From: Actinoplanes couchii
GTDB taxonomy: Bacteria; Actinomycetota; Actinomycetes; Mycobacteriales; Micromonosporaceae
Reading direction: 5' to 3'
NCBI RefSeq assembly: GCF_016862075.1
Contig: NZ_BOMG01000060.1
Coordinates: 25,081 to 89,080 of the forward strand
DNA length: 64,000 nt
In this document: positions 56,746 to 64,000 of the stretch, in pieces
How the letters are laid out: each line of letters starts with the position of its first letter
How positions within the stretch are numbered: position 1 is the first letter of the stretch
Made by a program: the position numbers and the translations under genes
Notes under the pieces: generated by a model
The model's database searches: none
Told to the model about the DNA's origin: nothing
The model's input: only the letters and a program-made list of their open reading frames with translations

Positions 56746-58635
56746 GTGGCCCGACTGTTCGTGCTCCTCATCGGCATCGATCGCTATCTCGGTGTCTCCC
56801 CCGACCTGCAAGGCTGCGGCAACGACATGGACCTCGCCGCCGGCATCCTGCGGGACCGGATCGCCGGCGACGACCTCGACCTGCTCGAACTATGCGACGA
56901 GCAGGCCACCCGGGACGCGGTGATCAGCGCGTTCCGGCGGCACCTCGGGCAGGCCGGGCCGGACGACACCGCGCTGTTCTGGTTCAGCGGTCACGGGTCG
57001 ACGGCGCCGCTGCCCGCCGAACTCGCGCACACCGAGGAATCCGGCTGCGCCCAGACCACGGTGTGTTTCGACAGCCGTACCGGCGACATCCCTGATCTTT
57101 ATGACAAGGAACTCGCGCTGCTCGCCGCGGAGGTCCTCGCCGGTGGCTGCCTGCTGGTGTCGATCATGGACAGCTGCCACTCGCGCAGCGGCATGCGCGA
57201 TCCGGACGGCGAGATGCGCGGGGAGCTGCCGCCCCGGCTGGCGCCCCGGCTGGAGACGCCGCCCGCCCTGGCCGCGCTGCTCCCCGGGCTGTCGCGGGCC
57301 GGTGGGCTGCATCAACGGCACATCGCCCTCGCCGCCTGCGGGGAGGACGAGTACGCCAACGAGACCTACCGCGGCGAGCGCCCGCACGGCGCGTTCAGCT
57401 GGGCGATCAGCCGGGCCCTGGTCCGGGCCGGCCAGCGGGGCACCTACCACGACGTGTGGAGTCACGCCCGCGACCTGGTCACCGCCCGCTATCGGCGGCA
57501 GTCACCGGCCCTGGAGGCCGGCGACGCGGGACTCCGGCATCGCGAGTTCCTCGGCGGCACCCTGCACCCGCCGGCGGCGGCGATCACGATGCGCCGGTTC
57601 CGGCACGTCTGGGAGATCGACATCGGCACCCTGCACGGCGTGGATCCCGGCCCCCAGGAGACCCGGCTGGCGGTGCACGGGGTCACGCCGGTGCGGGAGG
57701 TCCGGGTCGTCCGGGCCGGCACGATGCGCAGCACCGTCGAACCGATCGGCTGGGAACCCGTACCGGACGTCCGGTACCGGATGGTGCTCACCGAGGTGCC
57801 GTTCCCCGCGGTCGCGGTCGTCACCGGCTCGGCGCGGGTCGCGGATGATCTGTTGCGGTCACCCCACGTGCGGGTCCTGGCCGCGGAGGACGGCGCGCAG
57901 GCCGACCGGCTGCTGCGGGTCGACGTCACCGGCAACGGGGACCACTGGATCCGGAGCGCGGACCTGGAACGACTGGCCGGACCGGTTCCGGTGGCCGAGG
58001 TGGCCGGGCAGGTCGAGCACATCGCCCGATGGACGCAGATCCAGAAGCTGGCCAACCCGAACTCCGGGCTCGCCGACCGGGTCCACCTGGAGATCGTGCC
58101 CGCGGAACCGGGGGAGCGGGTGCCGCCCGCCGGCCGTCCGGCACTGCCGCCCGGCCGGGTCGAACTGCACTACCTGCCCGACGGGACACCGCCGTCGGTG
58201 TTCGTCCGGCTGCGCAACTCCGGGCCCGTCCCGCTCTACTTCGTGCTGCTCGACCTGACCGACCGGTTCCGGATGGACGCCGACCTGTTCGACGGGGCGT
58301 TCGTCCGCGGCGAATGGGCGGCGGTCGCCGGGCGCGGCGGGCCGATCACCGTGTCGCTGCCGCCGGACCGGAAGGCGGTGCCCGGCGCTTCGGTGACCGA
58401 CTGGCTGCTGCTGCTGGCCTCCGAGGAGGAGTTCAGCGCGGAACCGTTCCACCTGCCCCGGCTCGGCGAGACGTCGGCCCTCCGGTCCGCGCCGGGCGGG
58501 CTGCGGGGCGTCCTCGGACGCCTCGGGATGCAGGCCGCCCGCCGGGAGTTCACCGTCCCGCAGGAGGTCGCCGCCGACTGGACCACGGTGATGGTCGAGG
58601 TCCGGACCTCGGTGCCGGAAGGACCGCCGGCATGA
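56746..58635 (+). CDS. caspase-like cysteine protease (peptidase C14 p20 domain) with C-terminal partner domain
   Basis: A 629-residue protein (GTG 56746; ATG 56707 is the alternative). The N-terminal caspase/metacaspase p20-like domain (about 1-265) starts FVLLIGIDRY, with catalytic His83 in FWFSGHGS and Cys144 in SIMDSCHS, both in expected context. AACGEDEYANE and GAFSWAISRAL complete the fold. The remainder (about 280-629) is beta-rich and unrecognised. It includes LRVDVTGNGDHWIRSADLERL and a segment VELHYLPDGTPPSVFVRLRNSG resembling the domain placed after caspase domains in some bacterial conflict proteins. The stop overlaps the ATG of the CHAT gene (ATGA). Role: probably regulated proteolysis, perhaps suicidal. 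Confidence 0.85.
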   Translation: MARLFVLLIGIDRYLGVSPDLQGCGNDMDLAAGILRDRIAGDDLDLLELCDEQATRDAVISAFRRHLGQAGPDDTALFWFSGHGSTAPLPAELAHTEESGCAQTTVCFDSRTGDIPDLYDKELALLAAEVLAGGCLLVSIMDSCHSRSGMRDPDGEMRGELPPRLAPRLETPPALAALLPGLSRAGGLHQRHIALAACGEDEYANETYRGERPHGAFSWAISRALVRAGQRGTYHDVWSHARDLVTARYRRQSPALEAGDAGLRHREFLGGTLHPPAAAITMRRFRHVWEIDIGTLHGVDPGPQETRLAVHGVTPVREVRVVRAGTMRSTVEPIGWEPVPDVRYRMVLTEVPFPAVAVVTGSARVADDLLRSPHVRVLAAEDGAQADRLLRVDVTGNGDHWIRSADLERLAGPVPVAEVAGQVEHIARWTQIQKLANPNSGLADRVHLEIVPAEPGERVPPAGRPALPPGRVELHYLPDGTPPSVFVRLRNSGPVPLYFVLLDLTDRFRMDADLFDGAFVRGEWAAVAGRGGPITVSLPPDRKAVPGASVTDWLLLLASEEEFSAEPFHLPRLGETSALRSAPGGLRGVLGRLGMQAARREFTVPQEVAADWTTVMVEVRTSVPEGPPA

Positions 58636-61600
58636 TCGCAGAGCTGATCCTGATCGGACAGCATCGTCTTGATCCGGAGGCGGCTCGGGTCGCCTCAGGA
58701 CCCGGGGTGGAGGCTGCTGCGGCTCTGGCCGGGGGCGAGCCACAACGAGCCATGCGGTGCCTGCCGGACGGTGACGACGGTGCGCTGCTCGGCTACCTGG
58801 CGACCGTTATTGATTACCAGTGGACGCCGCGGGGGACCGGTTCCGCGCTGGCCGGGGACGCCGCCGGGGCACTGGTCACGGCGGGCGGCCGGTTGACCGC
58901 GACGGCACGGGCCACGCCGCTAGGTGTCCTCGCCACCCGGATCCTGCCGGAACTGCTGGTCGCCCAAGCGGTGTCCGACGACGAACAGCGCTCCGGGATC
59001 ACCGCCTTGACCGGCCAGGCCGTCCGGCGATTGGCGTCCCTGGACTTTTCTCTCTCCTCCGCGTCCACGCCCGGTTTTCCTTCCTCGCTCGGATCTGCCT
59101 CCGCGCCCGGCTTTCCCTCCGCGCCCGGTTCTCCTTCCGCGGCCTCGTCTCCCTCCGCGTCGGCCTCCGCTTTTGCGCTTCTGGTCATGGCCGATCTTGC
59201 CCATCGGGCCGGTGATTCCGCCGGGGCCGCCGCGCTGGTCGACCGGGCCCTGGACGGCTGTGGTGACGATGGCGCGGTCCGGGCCCACGCGGCGGTGATC
59301 CGCGGTGACTGGGCGACCGGCCCCGGCACACATCCGGAGTCACTCGGCCTCTCGTTCCGACCGTTTTCGGTCACAGTCACGCCGTTCACTCTTCACACCA
59401 CGGCGATTGCGGCGTACGACGAAGCAGAAGCGCTGTGGACCTCCATCGGCAGCCGGGCCGGAGTCGCGTCGGTGGCCCTGCGCCGGGCCCACGTCCTCCG
59501 CCTGCGTGACGACGCCGAAGCCCGTGACGAGGAGCTGTCACGGGCCCTGCGGCTCGCGGGCGATGCCGGTAACGGCGCGCTCGTCGCCCTGGCCCGGGTG
59601 CACCAGCTGGTCGACACGATCGCCACCCACCGGCATGCCCCCGCCGAGGGCATCGACCCGGTCCGGCTGTGGGCGGAGCGGGACGGCAGCCGGTCGTACC
59701 GCCGCGGTCTGGTTCATCTTCTGGTCGTCCGGGCCCGGCGCTGGCGCGACGACGGCGACTTCACCCGGGCCCGCGCGGTCCTGACGCTGGCCCAGCGGCT
59801 GGCGGGCACCGACGGCTACCGCCACGACGGCGCCTCCGTCTCGATCGATCTCGCCGCCCTGTACGGAGGTGCCGGGTACCGGCGGGCCGCCTTCGTCCTC
59901 GCCGACCGTGAACTGGCCGGTTGCACGTCCGCCGACCACGATCCGGTCCTGTTCACGTCCACCGGCCGTGATCCGGCCGCGGGGCGTCCGGTCGCGGCGG
60001 TGGAATGGGTCCGGCTCGCGGTCCGCGCCCACGAACTGGTCGCCGAAGCCCACGACCAGGCCGACCCGGATCTGCTGACGCTCGCCGGACACCGCATCCA
60101 GGGCCTGCTGGCGCTGCCGGTCCGGCGCGGCGACGACGCGGACGACCGGTCCGTCGTCCAGGTCCGGCAGATGCTGAGCGCGCAGCTGGAGAACCTGCCG
60201 GGTGCCGCCGCCTGGTACACCGCCCAACGACTGCGTGACGCCGGTGACGAGGAGGCCGCGCTGACGGCCTTCGGGGAGGCCCGCGACCGGACCCGCGGTG
60301 ACGTCCTCCTGCACTGCGCGGTGCTCGCCTCCGTCCCGCTCCGTGCCGAGGCCGGCGAACTGGCCCAGGCCCTGGCCCCGCACCTGCCGCCGCTGCTCGC
60401 CGCCCGCTTCTTCCTGCGATTGGCGGACCTGGACGAGGCCGAACGCCACCCGGGTGGCGCGTTGCGGTCCCTGCACGAGGGCGTGCGCCCGCCGGGCGGG
60501 GCCTCGCCGTTCTTGGAGGAGGCCGCGCGGTATCTGGACCGGGTGACGGTGACGCCTGAACCGTGGACCCTTCCGGCGATGTGGGCGAGCCTGCGCCGAC
60601 TGCAGCACCGGCCCGCCGACCAGGCCCGGCACGCTGCCGAGGCGGTCGCGTTGTTCGAGGAACGTCAGAACGGTCTGTCCCGTGACCTGCTCCGTGGTGC
60701 GGCCACCGACGACTGGACGGTTGCGGAGGCCTACCGGGATCTGGCCACCGGGCTGACCGGGATCGCGGCCCTGACCGCCGCCGACCGGGCCCGCGGACTG
60801 CCCGCCCTGCTGCTCGCCGACCTGGCCGCACTGCCGGAGCACGCCCGGAGCACGGCCCGGGACTGGCTGGCCGCGAACTCCCGGTGGGCGGCCGTCTTCG
60901 AGCGCCGCGCCTCCGCCTTCGAGAGCCGGGCCTCCACGTTCGAGAGCAGGTTCGGTACCGTCGAGAGCGGCGACGACCGGGCCGGCGCCGACCGGCTGGA
61001 CGCCGCGGAACGTGCCCTCGACGAGGCCGAGGAACGGGTCCGCCGGGTCGCCCCGGAACTGCTCGCCCGGCGGGTCGCCGCACCCGCCGACCTCACCGCG
61101 AGCATCGGTCGGCTGCCCGCCGGCACGGTGCTGCTGGCGTACCACCTGTTCCGGGAGGAGATCACCGGCTGGGCGGTCACCGCCGCCGGAACGGCCGCGA
61201 CCCTCGGCCCGGTCCCGGTCCGCGGCCTGGTCGGTGTGATCAACGGCTGGCAACGCGAGCTACGGTACGGCCGGACCGACCCGCGCGCCGCCGAACGCCT
61301 CGCCGCCGTCCTGCTCGGACCGTTCCGCGAGGTGATCGGACGGCATCATCGGATCATCGTGGTGCCGCACCGGGAGTTGTCGCTGGTGCCGTTCCACGCG
61401 CTACCGGAACTCACCGGGCACGATGTCGGGTACCTCCCGGCGGTGTCGCTGCTGGACCGGCTCGCCGGCCGCCCGCCGCTGGACCTGACCCGGGGCGCCG
61501 TACTGCTCGGCGACCCGGCGTCGTCGGCCGGCCTGCCGCCGTTGCCCGGCACCCGCTGCGAGGTGCAGGCCATCCGCCGACACTTCCCCGGCACCGACGC

Positions 61601-62330
61601 CCGCCGGACTCTCCCTGGTGTCGAGGACAGTCGTGCTTTCCCTGGCCGCGACGTCCGTCGGACTTCCCCCGGTGCCGAAGACGGCCGGGCCTTCCCCGGT
61701 GCCGAAGAAAGCCGGGCTTTCCCTGGTGCCGAGGTCCGTCGGGCCGTTCCCGGTGCTGACGTGCTGCTCGGCTCGGACGCGACGCTGGCGGCGCTGCGGG
61801 TCGCGAGTCCGGGGCGTTCGGTGGTGCATCTGGCCACGCACGCGATCGTCGAGCCGGGCCGCCCGAACCTGTCGAGCGTCCTGCTGGCCGGGGACGATCG
61901 GCTGACCGTCGCCGGCCTGCTCGGCGGGGACGTCACCGGTGACCTGCTGGTGCTGTCGGCCTGCCAGACCGGGCAGGGCACGCCGACCCGTGCCGGAGAC
62001 ATGTCCGGGCTGGTCCGGGCGGCCCTGATCGCCGGTTTCGCCGACGTCGTGGTGACCCTGTGGCCGATCCACGACCAGATCGCGGCGGTGACGATGGACC
62101 GTTTCCACACCCACCTGGCGGCCGCCCCGGACGTGTCACACGCCCTCGCCGAGGCGCGACGTGACGTCCGGGCCCTGTCGAGCATGGACCTGATCGAGGC
62201 GTACGGCCGACTGCCCGGCGCCGGCCCGGACGCGCTGGCCCCGATGCGCGACGCATCCGCCGCGGGCGCCTGCCCACCCGATCTTCTGCACGGTTGGGCC
62301 GCGTTCGCACACATCGGCGTACCCCGCTGA
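58632..62330 (+). CDS. TPR-like repeat protein with C-terminal CHAT protease domain
   Basis: A 1232-residue cytoplasmic protein. The first 900 residues are mostly helical TPR-like solenoid (AAIAAYDEAEALWTSIGSRAGVASVALRRAHVLRLRDD is the clearest part). The C-terminal CHAT (caspase-HetF-associated-with-TPR) domain spans about 890-1232. The His1070-Cys1111 dyad is in HLATHA and VLSACQTG, with VVPHRELSLVPFHALP, LLGDP and VVTLWPI before and after, all CHAT hallmarks. Three low-complexity inserts lie at about residues 138-178, 755-780 and 990-1043. It is translationally coupled to the caspase gene. The pair may form a sensing (TPR) plus executing (two caspase-fold) module. Confidence 0.88.
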   Translation: MIAELILIGQHRLDPEAARVASGPGVEAAAALAGGEPQRAMRCLPDGDDGALLGYLATVIDYQWTPRGTGSALAGDAAGALVTAGGRLTATARATPLGVLATRILPELLVAQAVSDDEQRSGITALTGQAVRRLASLDFSLSSASTPGFPSSLGSASAPGFPSAPGSPSAASSPSASASAFALLVMADLAHRAGDSAGAAALVDRALDGCGDDGAVRAHAAVIRGDWATGPGTHPESLGLSFRPFSVTVTPFTLHTTAIAAYDEAEALWTSIGSRAGVASVALRRAHVLRLRDDAEARDEELSRALRLAGDAGNGALVALARVHQLVDTIATHRHAPAEGIDPVRLWAERDGSRSYRRGLVHLLVVRARRWRDDGDFTRARAVLTLAQRLAGTDGYRHDGASVSIDLAALYGGAGYRRAAFVLADRELAGCTSADHDPVLFTSTGRDPAAGRPVAAVEWVRLAVRAHELVAEAHDQADPDLLTLAGHRIQGLLALPVRRGDDADDRSVVQVRQMLSAQLENLPGAAAWYTAQRLRDAGDEEAALTAFGEARDRTRGDVLLHCAVLASVPLRAEAGELAQALAPHLPPLLAARFFLRLADLDEAERHPGGALRSLHEGVRPPGGASPFLEEAARYLDRVTVTPEPWTLPAMWASLRRLQHRPADQARHAAEAVALFEERQNGLSRDLLRGAATDDWTVAEAYRDLATGLTGIAALTAADRARGLPALLLADLAALPEHARSTARDWLAANSRWAAVFERRASAFESRASTFESRFGTVESGDDRAGADRLDAAERALDEAEERVRRVAPELLARRVAAPADLTASIGRLPAGTVLLAYHLFREEITGWAVTAAGTAATLGPVPVRGLVGVINGWQRELRYGRTDPRAAERLAAVLLGPFREVIGRHHRIIVVPHRELSLVPFHALPELTGHDVGYLPAVSLLDRLAGRPPLDLTRGAVLLGDPASSAGLPPLPGTRCEVQAIRRHFPGTDARRTLPGVEDSRAFPGRDVRRTSPGAEDGRAFPGAEESRAFPGAEVRRAVPGADVLLGSDATLAALRVASPGRSVVHLATHAIVEPGRPNLSSVLLAGDDRLTVAGLLGGDVTGDLLVLSACQTGQGTPTRAGDMSGLVRAALIAGFADVVVTLWPIHDQIAAVTMDRFHTHLAAAPDVSHALAEARRDVRALSSMDLIEAYGRLPGAGPDALAPMRDASAAGACPPDLLHGWAAFAHIGVPR
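61597..61766. repeat. in-frame FPGAE-type minisatellite inside the CHAT domain
   Basis: Degenerate units of about 36 bp with the core TTCCCTGGTGCCGA recur between 61605 and 61760, encoding blocks like SRAFPGAEVRR. They sit before the catalytic His, between the LLGDP strand and the SVVHLATHA strand, so they must form a loop. Confidence 0.75.
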
Positions 62331-62371
62331 GTCCAGGATCCGGTGATCCAGACGGCGCGGAGAGGATCACG

Positions 62372-62833
62372 ATGGAGATGGATGCCTTCGCGGCCGATTT
62401 CGACAGTGTCTTCGGATGGTATTCGGCCAGAGGCCTGCCGGCTCCACCCTTCGACTCGTGGATCGCCTCGGAGGCCGATCTGATCCGGGCACAGACGGAG
62501 TTGCGGGTTCGGCTGCCGGAGAAATACAAGCAGTTCATGACGACGTACGGCGGTGGCGGCTTCGTAAATCTCGAAGTCATTCCCGTGGTGGCGCCGAACG
62601 ACCGGACCCGGGATCTCATCGGCCTGAACTCGGGTGATCACGAGGTCCCGGGATTCGTCTGCGCCGTCCCCGACGGGACGGGGAACCACTGGGGGTTCGT
62701 GACCGCCGACGGTGTCTGCGAGGATCAGGTGAGCTGCTACTCCTTCGAATTCGGCGAGATCGAACCGGAGTCGAACGACTTCCTGGAGTTCATGTCATGG
62801 CACGGCCTGCACGCCGGCCGAGCCGGCTACTGA
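62372..62833 (+). CDS. SMI1/KNR4-family (SUKH) protein
   Basis: A 153-residue SUKH-fold protein with the family pattern: EADLIRAQTELRVRLPEKYKQFMTTYGGGGF and the later DGTGNHWGFVTADG and FEFGEI. The ATG at 62372 has GGAGAGG upstream. It lies 41 bp behind the CHAT gene on the same strand. SUKH proteins are best known as immunity proteins of polymorphic toxin systems and as adaptor domains in conflict systems. This position supports a role as a guard or inhibitor of the proteases, but no direct evidence exists. Confidence 0.85.
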   Translation: MEMDAFAADFDSVFGWYSARGLPAPPFDSWIASEADLIRAQTELRVRLPEKYKQFMTTYGGGGFVNLEVIPVVAPNDRTRDLIGLNSGDHEVPGFVCAVPDGTGNHWGFVTADGVCEDQVSCYSFEFGEIEPESNDFLEFMSWHGLHAGRAGY

Positions 62834-62860
62834 ACGTTCGTCGCCACGCCTCCGTCCTGC

Positions 62861-62990
62861 TCGAACGTGTCGGGCACGCCCCCGTCCCGTTCGAACGTGT
62901 CGGCGCGCCCCGTCTGTTCGAACGTGTCGGTACGCCCGGTCTGTTCGAACGTTGTCCGCAAGCCCCGTGCTGTTCGAACGTGAGGGATAA
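62861..62990. repeat. 27-30-bp tandem repeat around GTTCGAACGTG, 5 units, intergenic
   Basis: TCGAACGT recurs at 62861, 62891, 62918, 62945 and 62974 (steps 30, 27, 27, 29) after the SUKH gene. GTTCGAAC is itself a palindrome. The 347-bp gap then becomes AT-rich (63000-63120), probably the promoter of the next gene. I see no other gene there. Confidence 0.85.
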
Positions 62991-63180
62991 ACGCTCTCGC
63001 AATTTCGGAATGGAGATCAGAAGCGGATCTACCTGCTCCAAGTCCGGCGATCAATAGATTTACACGTCCGCTTGGATTACCGCTTCTGTGGGACTGTGGG
63101 AAATGACTGTCCCGGGTTAAGTTCTTTCCGGCCAGCGGATCGGCGCTGGTTCGGTCGAACGAATTCCTTGAGGGACGGTC

Positions 63181-63927
63181 ATGCCTGCTGCCACGCTGCG
63201 CCGGAGTCGGAAGCTGCGGACCCTCATGGTCGCCGGCCTCTGCGGTCTGGTACCCGCCGGGCTGGCCGGGGTGGGTGGGATCGCGTTCGCGGAGATGACC
63301 GCAACGTCGTGGGTCACCACGACGGGTGTCACCATCCGAGTCGAAACCGGCGTCGCCGAGAAGACGCCGGTCCCGACATCCCCGAACGACCACCCACCCA
63401 CCCCGTCGACCGGCACCGGATCCTCACCACTGCAAGGAACCGATCCACAGAACGTCGGTCCACAGGTTTGCAATCCACAGGACAGCCGTCCACAGGACGG
63501 CAATCCACAGAGTGGTAGTCCACAGGGCAGCCGTCCACAGGGCGGCAATCCACAGAGTGGTAGTCCACAGGGCAGCCGTCCACAGGGCGGCAATCCACAA
63601 AGTGGTAATTCACAGGGCGGTGGTCCACAGGGCGCTCGTCCACAGGGTTGCGGCTCCCAGAGCGGCGATCCACAGGCCAACGGTCCACAAGGCGCTGATC
63701 CACAAGGTGGCGATTCGCGAGGTTCTGATTCGCGAGGTGTGGCCTCGCCCCGGGTGGCTGCCACCACCTCTCGGGCGGCGTCACCCGTCAAGCCCGCAAC
63801 CGGAACATCTCCGGCGGCTGAGGACGACGAACCCGGCATGACCACGGAAACCACCGGGCCGGCCTCCGGCCCGGTGTCGAGGCGGGGGGCGCCTGCCAGC
63901 GCCTCCCCGACCAGCACACCGAACTGA
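63181..63927 (+). CDS. secreted Gln/Pro/Gly-repeat protein
   Basis: A 248-residue exported protein. The N-terminal signal (about 1-38, core LMVAGLCGLVPAGLAG, cut near AFA) is preceded by basic RRSRKLR. A short unique part (about 38-85) is followed by about 90 residues of five-residue units of the type xPQxG (NPQSG, SPQGS, RPQGG), then a Ser/Thr/Pro/Ala-rich tail. No sortase motif or enzyme domain is visible. It may be a wall-associated spacer protein. The ATG has GAGGGA upstream. Its coding repeats are a 15-bp minisatellite with a 45-bp higher-order unit. Confidence 0.65.
   Translation: MPAATLRRSRKLRTLMVAGLCGLVPAGLAGVGGIAFAEMTATSWVTTTGVTIRVETGVAEKTPVPTSPNDHPPTPSTGTGSSPLQGTDPQNVGPQVCNPQDSRPQDGNPQSGSPQGSRPQGGNPQSGSPQGSRPQGGNPQSGNSQGGGPQGARPQGCGSQSGDPQANGPQGADPQGGDSRGSDSRGVASPRVAATTSRAASPVKPATGTSPAAEDDEPGMTTETTGPASGPVSRRGAPASASPTSTPN
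63445..63720. repeat. 15-bp tandem repeat with 45-bp higher-order unit, in frame
   Basis: TCCACAG recurs about every 15 bp. CAATCCACA recurs exactly 45 bp apart at 63501, 63546 and 63591. The array keeps the frame and encodes the PQ-rich domain. Confidence 0.92.
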
Positions 63928-64000
63928 ACGCACAGCCGTCCAGCACACCGAACTGAACGCACAGCCGTCCAGCACACCGAACTGAACGCACAGCCGTCCA
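63913..64000. repeat. 29-bp tandem repeat, 3 units, running off the window edge
   Basis: AGCACACCGAACTGAACGC starts at 63913, 63942 and 63971, exactly 29 bp apart, and copies are identical. The first unit contains the last codons and stop of the secreted repeat protein gene, so the array grew across the gene's 3' end. The array continues beyond the window. Confidence 0.93.

Noticed and set aside
63445..63720. Many TCCACAG words, similar to the core of DnaA boxes (TTRTCCACA), suggesting a replication origin
   Set aside because: They recur every 15 bp inside an open frame and encode a Pro-Gln repeat. They lack the TTG/TTA start of DnaA boxes, and no dnaA, dnaN or AT-rich unwinding element is near.
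1..64000. tRNA, rRNA, insertion sequences or prophage genes
   Set aside because: I looked for cloverleaf-like ends, transposase motifs, integrases and terminal inverted repeats and found none that I can support.

Overview
The window is about 70% G+C or more, uses GTG and TTG starts freely, and carries actinobacterial marker families: a LytR-CpsA-Psr protein, an ECF sigma factor paired with a CU044_5270-type protein, an Rv2466c-type mycothiol-linked oxidoreductase and secreted Tat/Sec hydrolases. A transmembrane methyl-accepting chemotaxis protein points to a motile actinomycete. Micromonosporaceae, for example Actinoplanes or a relative, is the best guess; this is inference from gene content, not from a marker gene.

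Layout. 1-2.1 kb: the end of one ABC exporter half and a complete partner half. 2.1-6.8 kb: small hypotheticals, an OmpR-type two-component pair and a secreted coiled-coil protein. 7.0-15.8 kb: a 6-deoxysugar (L-rhamnose type) catabolic locus with a DeoR regulator, rhamnulokinase, an FAD/Fe-S lactate-dehydrogenase-like enzyme, a class II aldolase and, divergently, a bifunctional aldolase/dehydrogenase. A perfect 11-bp inverted repeat lies in the divergent promoter. 15.8-19.7 kb: gene debris, a TetR/MFS efflux pair with twin operators, and an orphan type II thioesterase. 19.7-25.6 kb: minisatellite DNA, a YCII-type gene broken by an amber codon, an EF-G-like protein with degenerate GTPase motifs, a membrane hydrolase with a collagen-like linker, a HIT-like protein and a YiaA-type membrane protein. 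25.6-42.5 kb: a patchwork of regulators (ROK, AraC, TetR, HxlR), transporters, hydrolases, secreted pectinesterase, GH26-like glycosidase, LCP protein and L-rhamnose mutarotase. 42.5-47 kb: secreted subtilase divergent from an ECF sigma/CU044_5270 operon. 47-56.4 kb: HAD-like, LRR-like, PQQ-propeller, chemoreceptor, DsbA-like, ManD-type dehydratase, ABM, AraC and a degenerate beta-oxidation protein. 56.4-62.8 kb: ArsR regulator, caspase-like protease, TPR-CHAT protease and SMI1/KNR4 (SUKH) protein, all on one strand. 62.8-64 kb: repeat DNA and a secreted repeat protein.

Two things stand out. First, the caspase/TPR-CHAT/SUKH gene set looks like a proteolytic conflict or programmed-cell-death system; it is the best candidate here for an undescribed system. 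Second, the window is full of short tandem repeats of 15-45 bp. They lie between genes and also, as in-frame multiples of three, inside otherwise conserved proteins (histidine kinase tail, rhamnulokinase, lactate dehydrogenase-like enzyme, EF-G-like protein, hydrolase, CHAT protein, secreted proteins). This looks like a genome-wide minisatellite expansion process acting on coding sequence.
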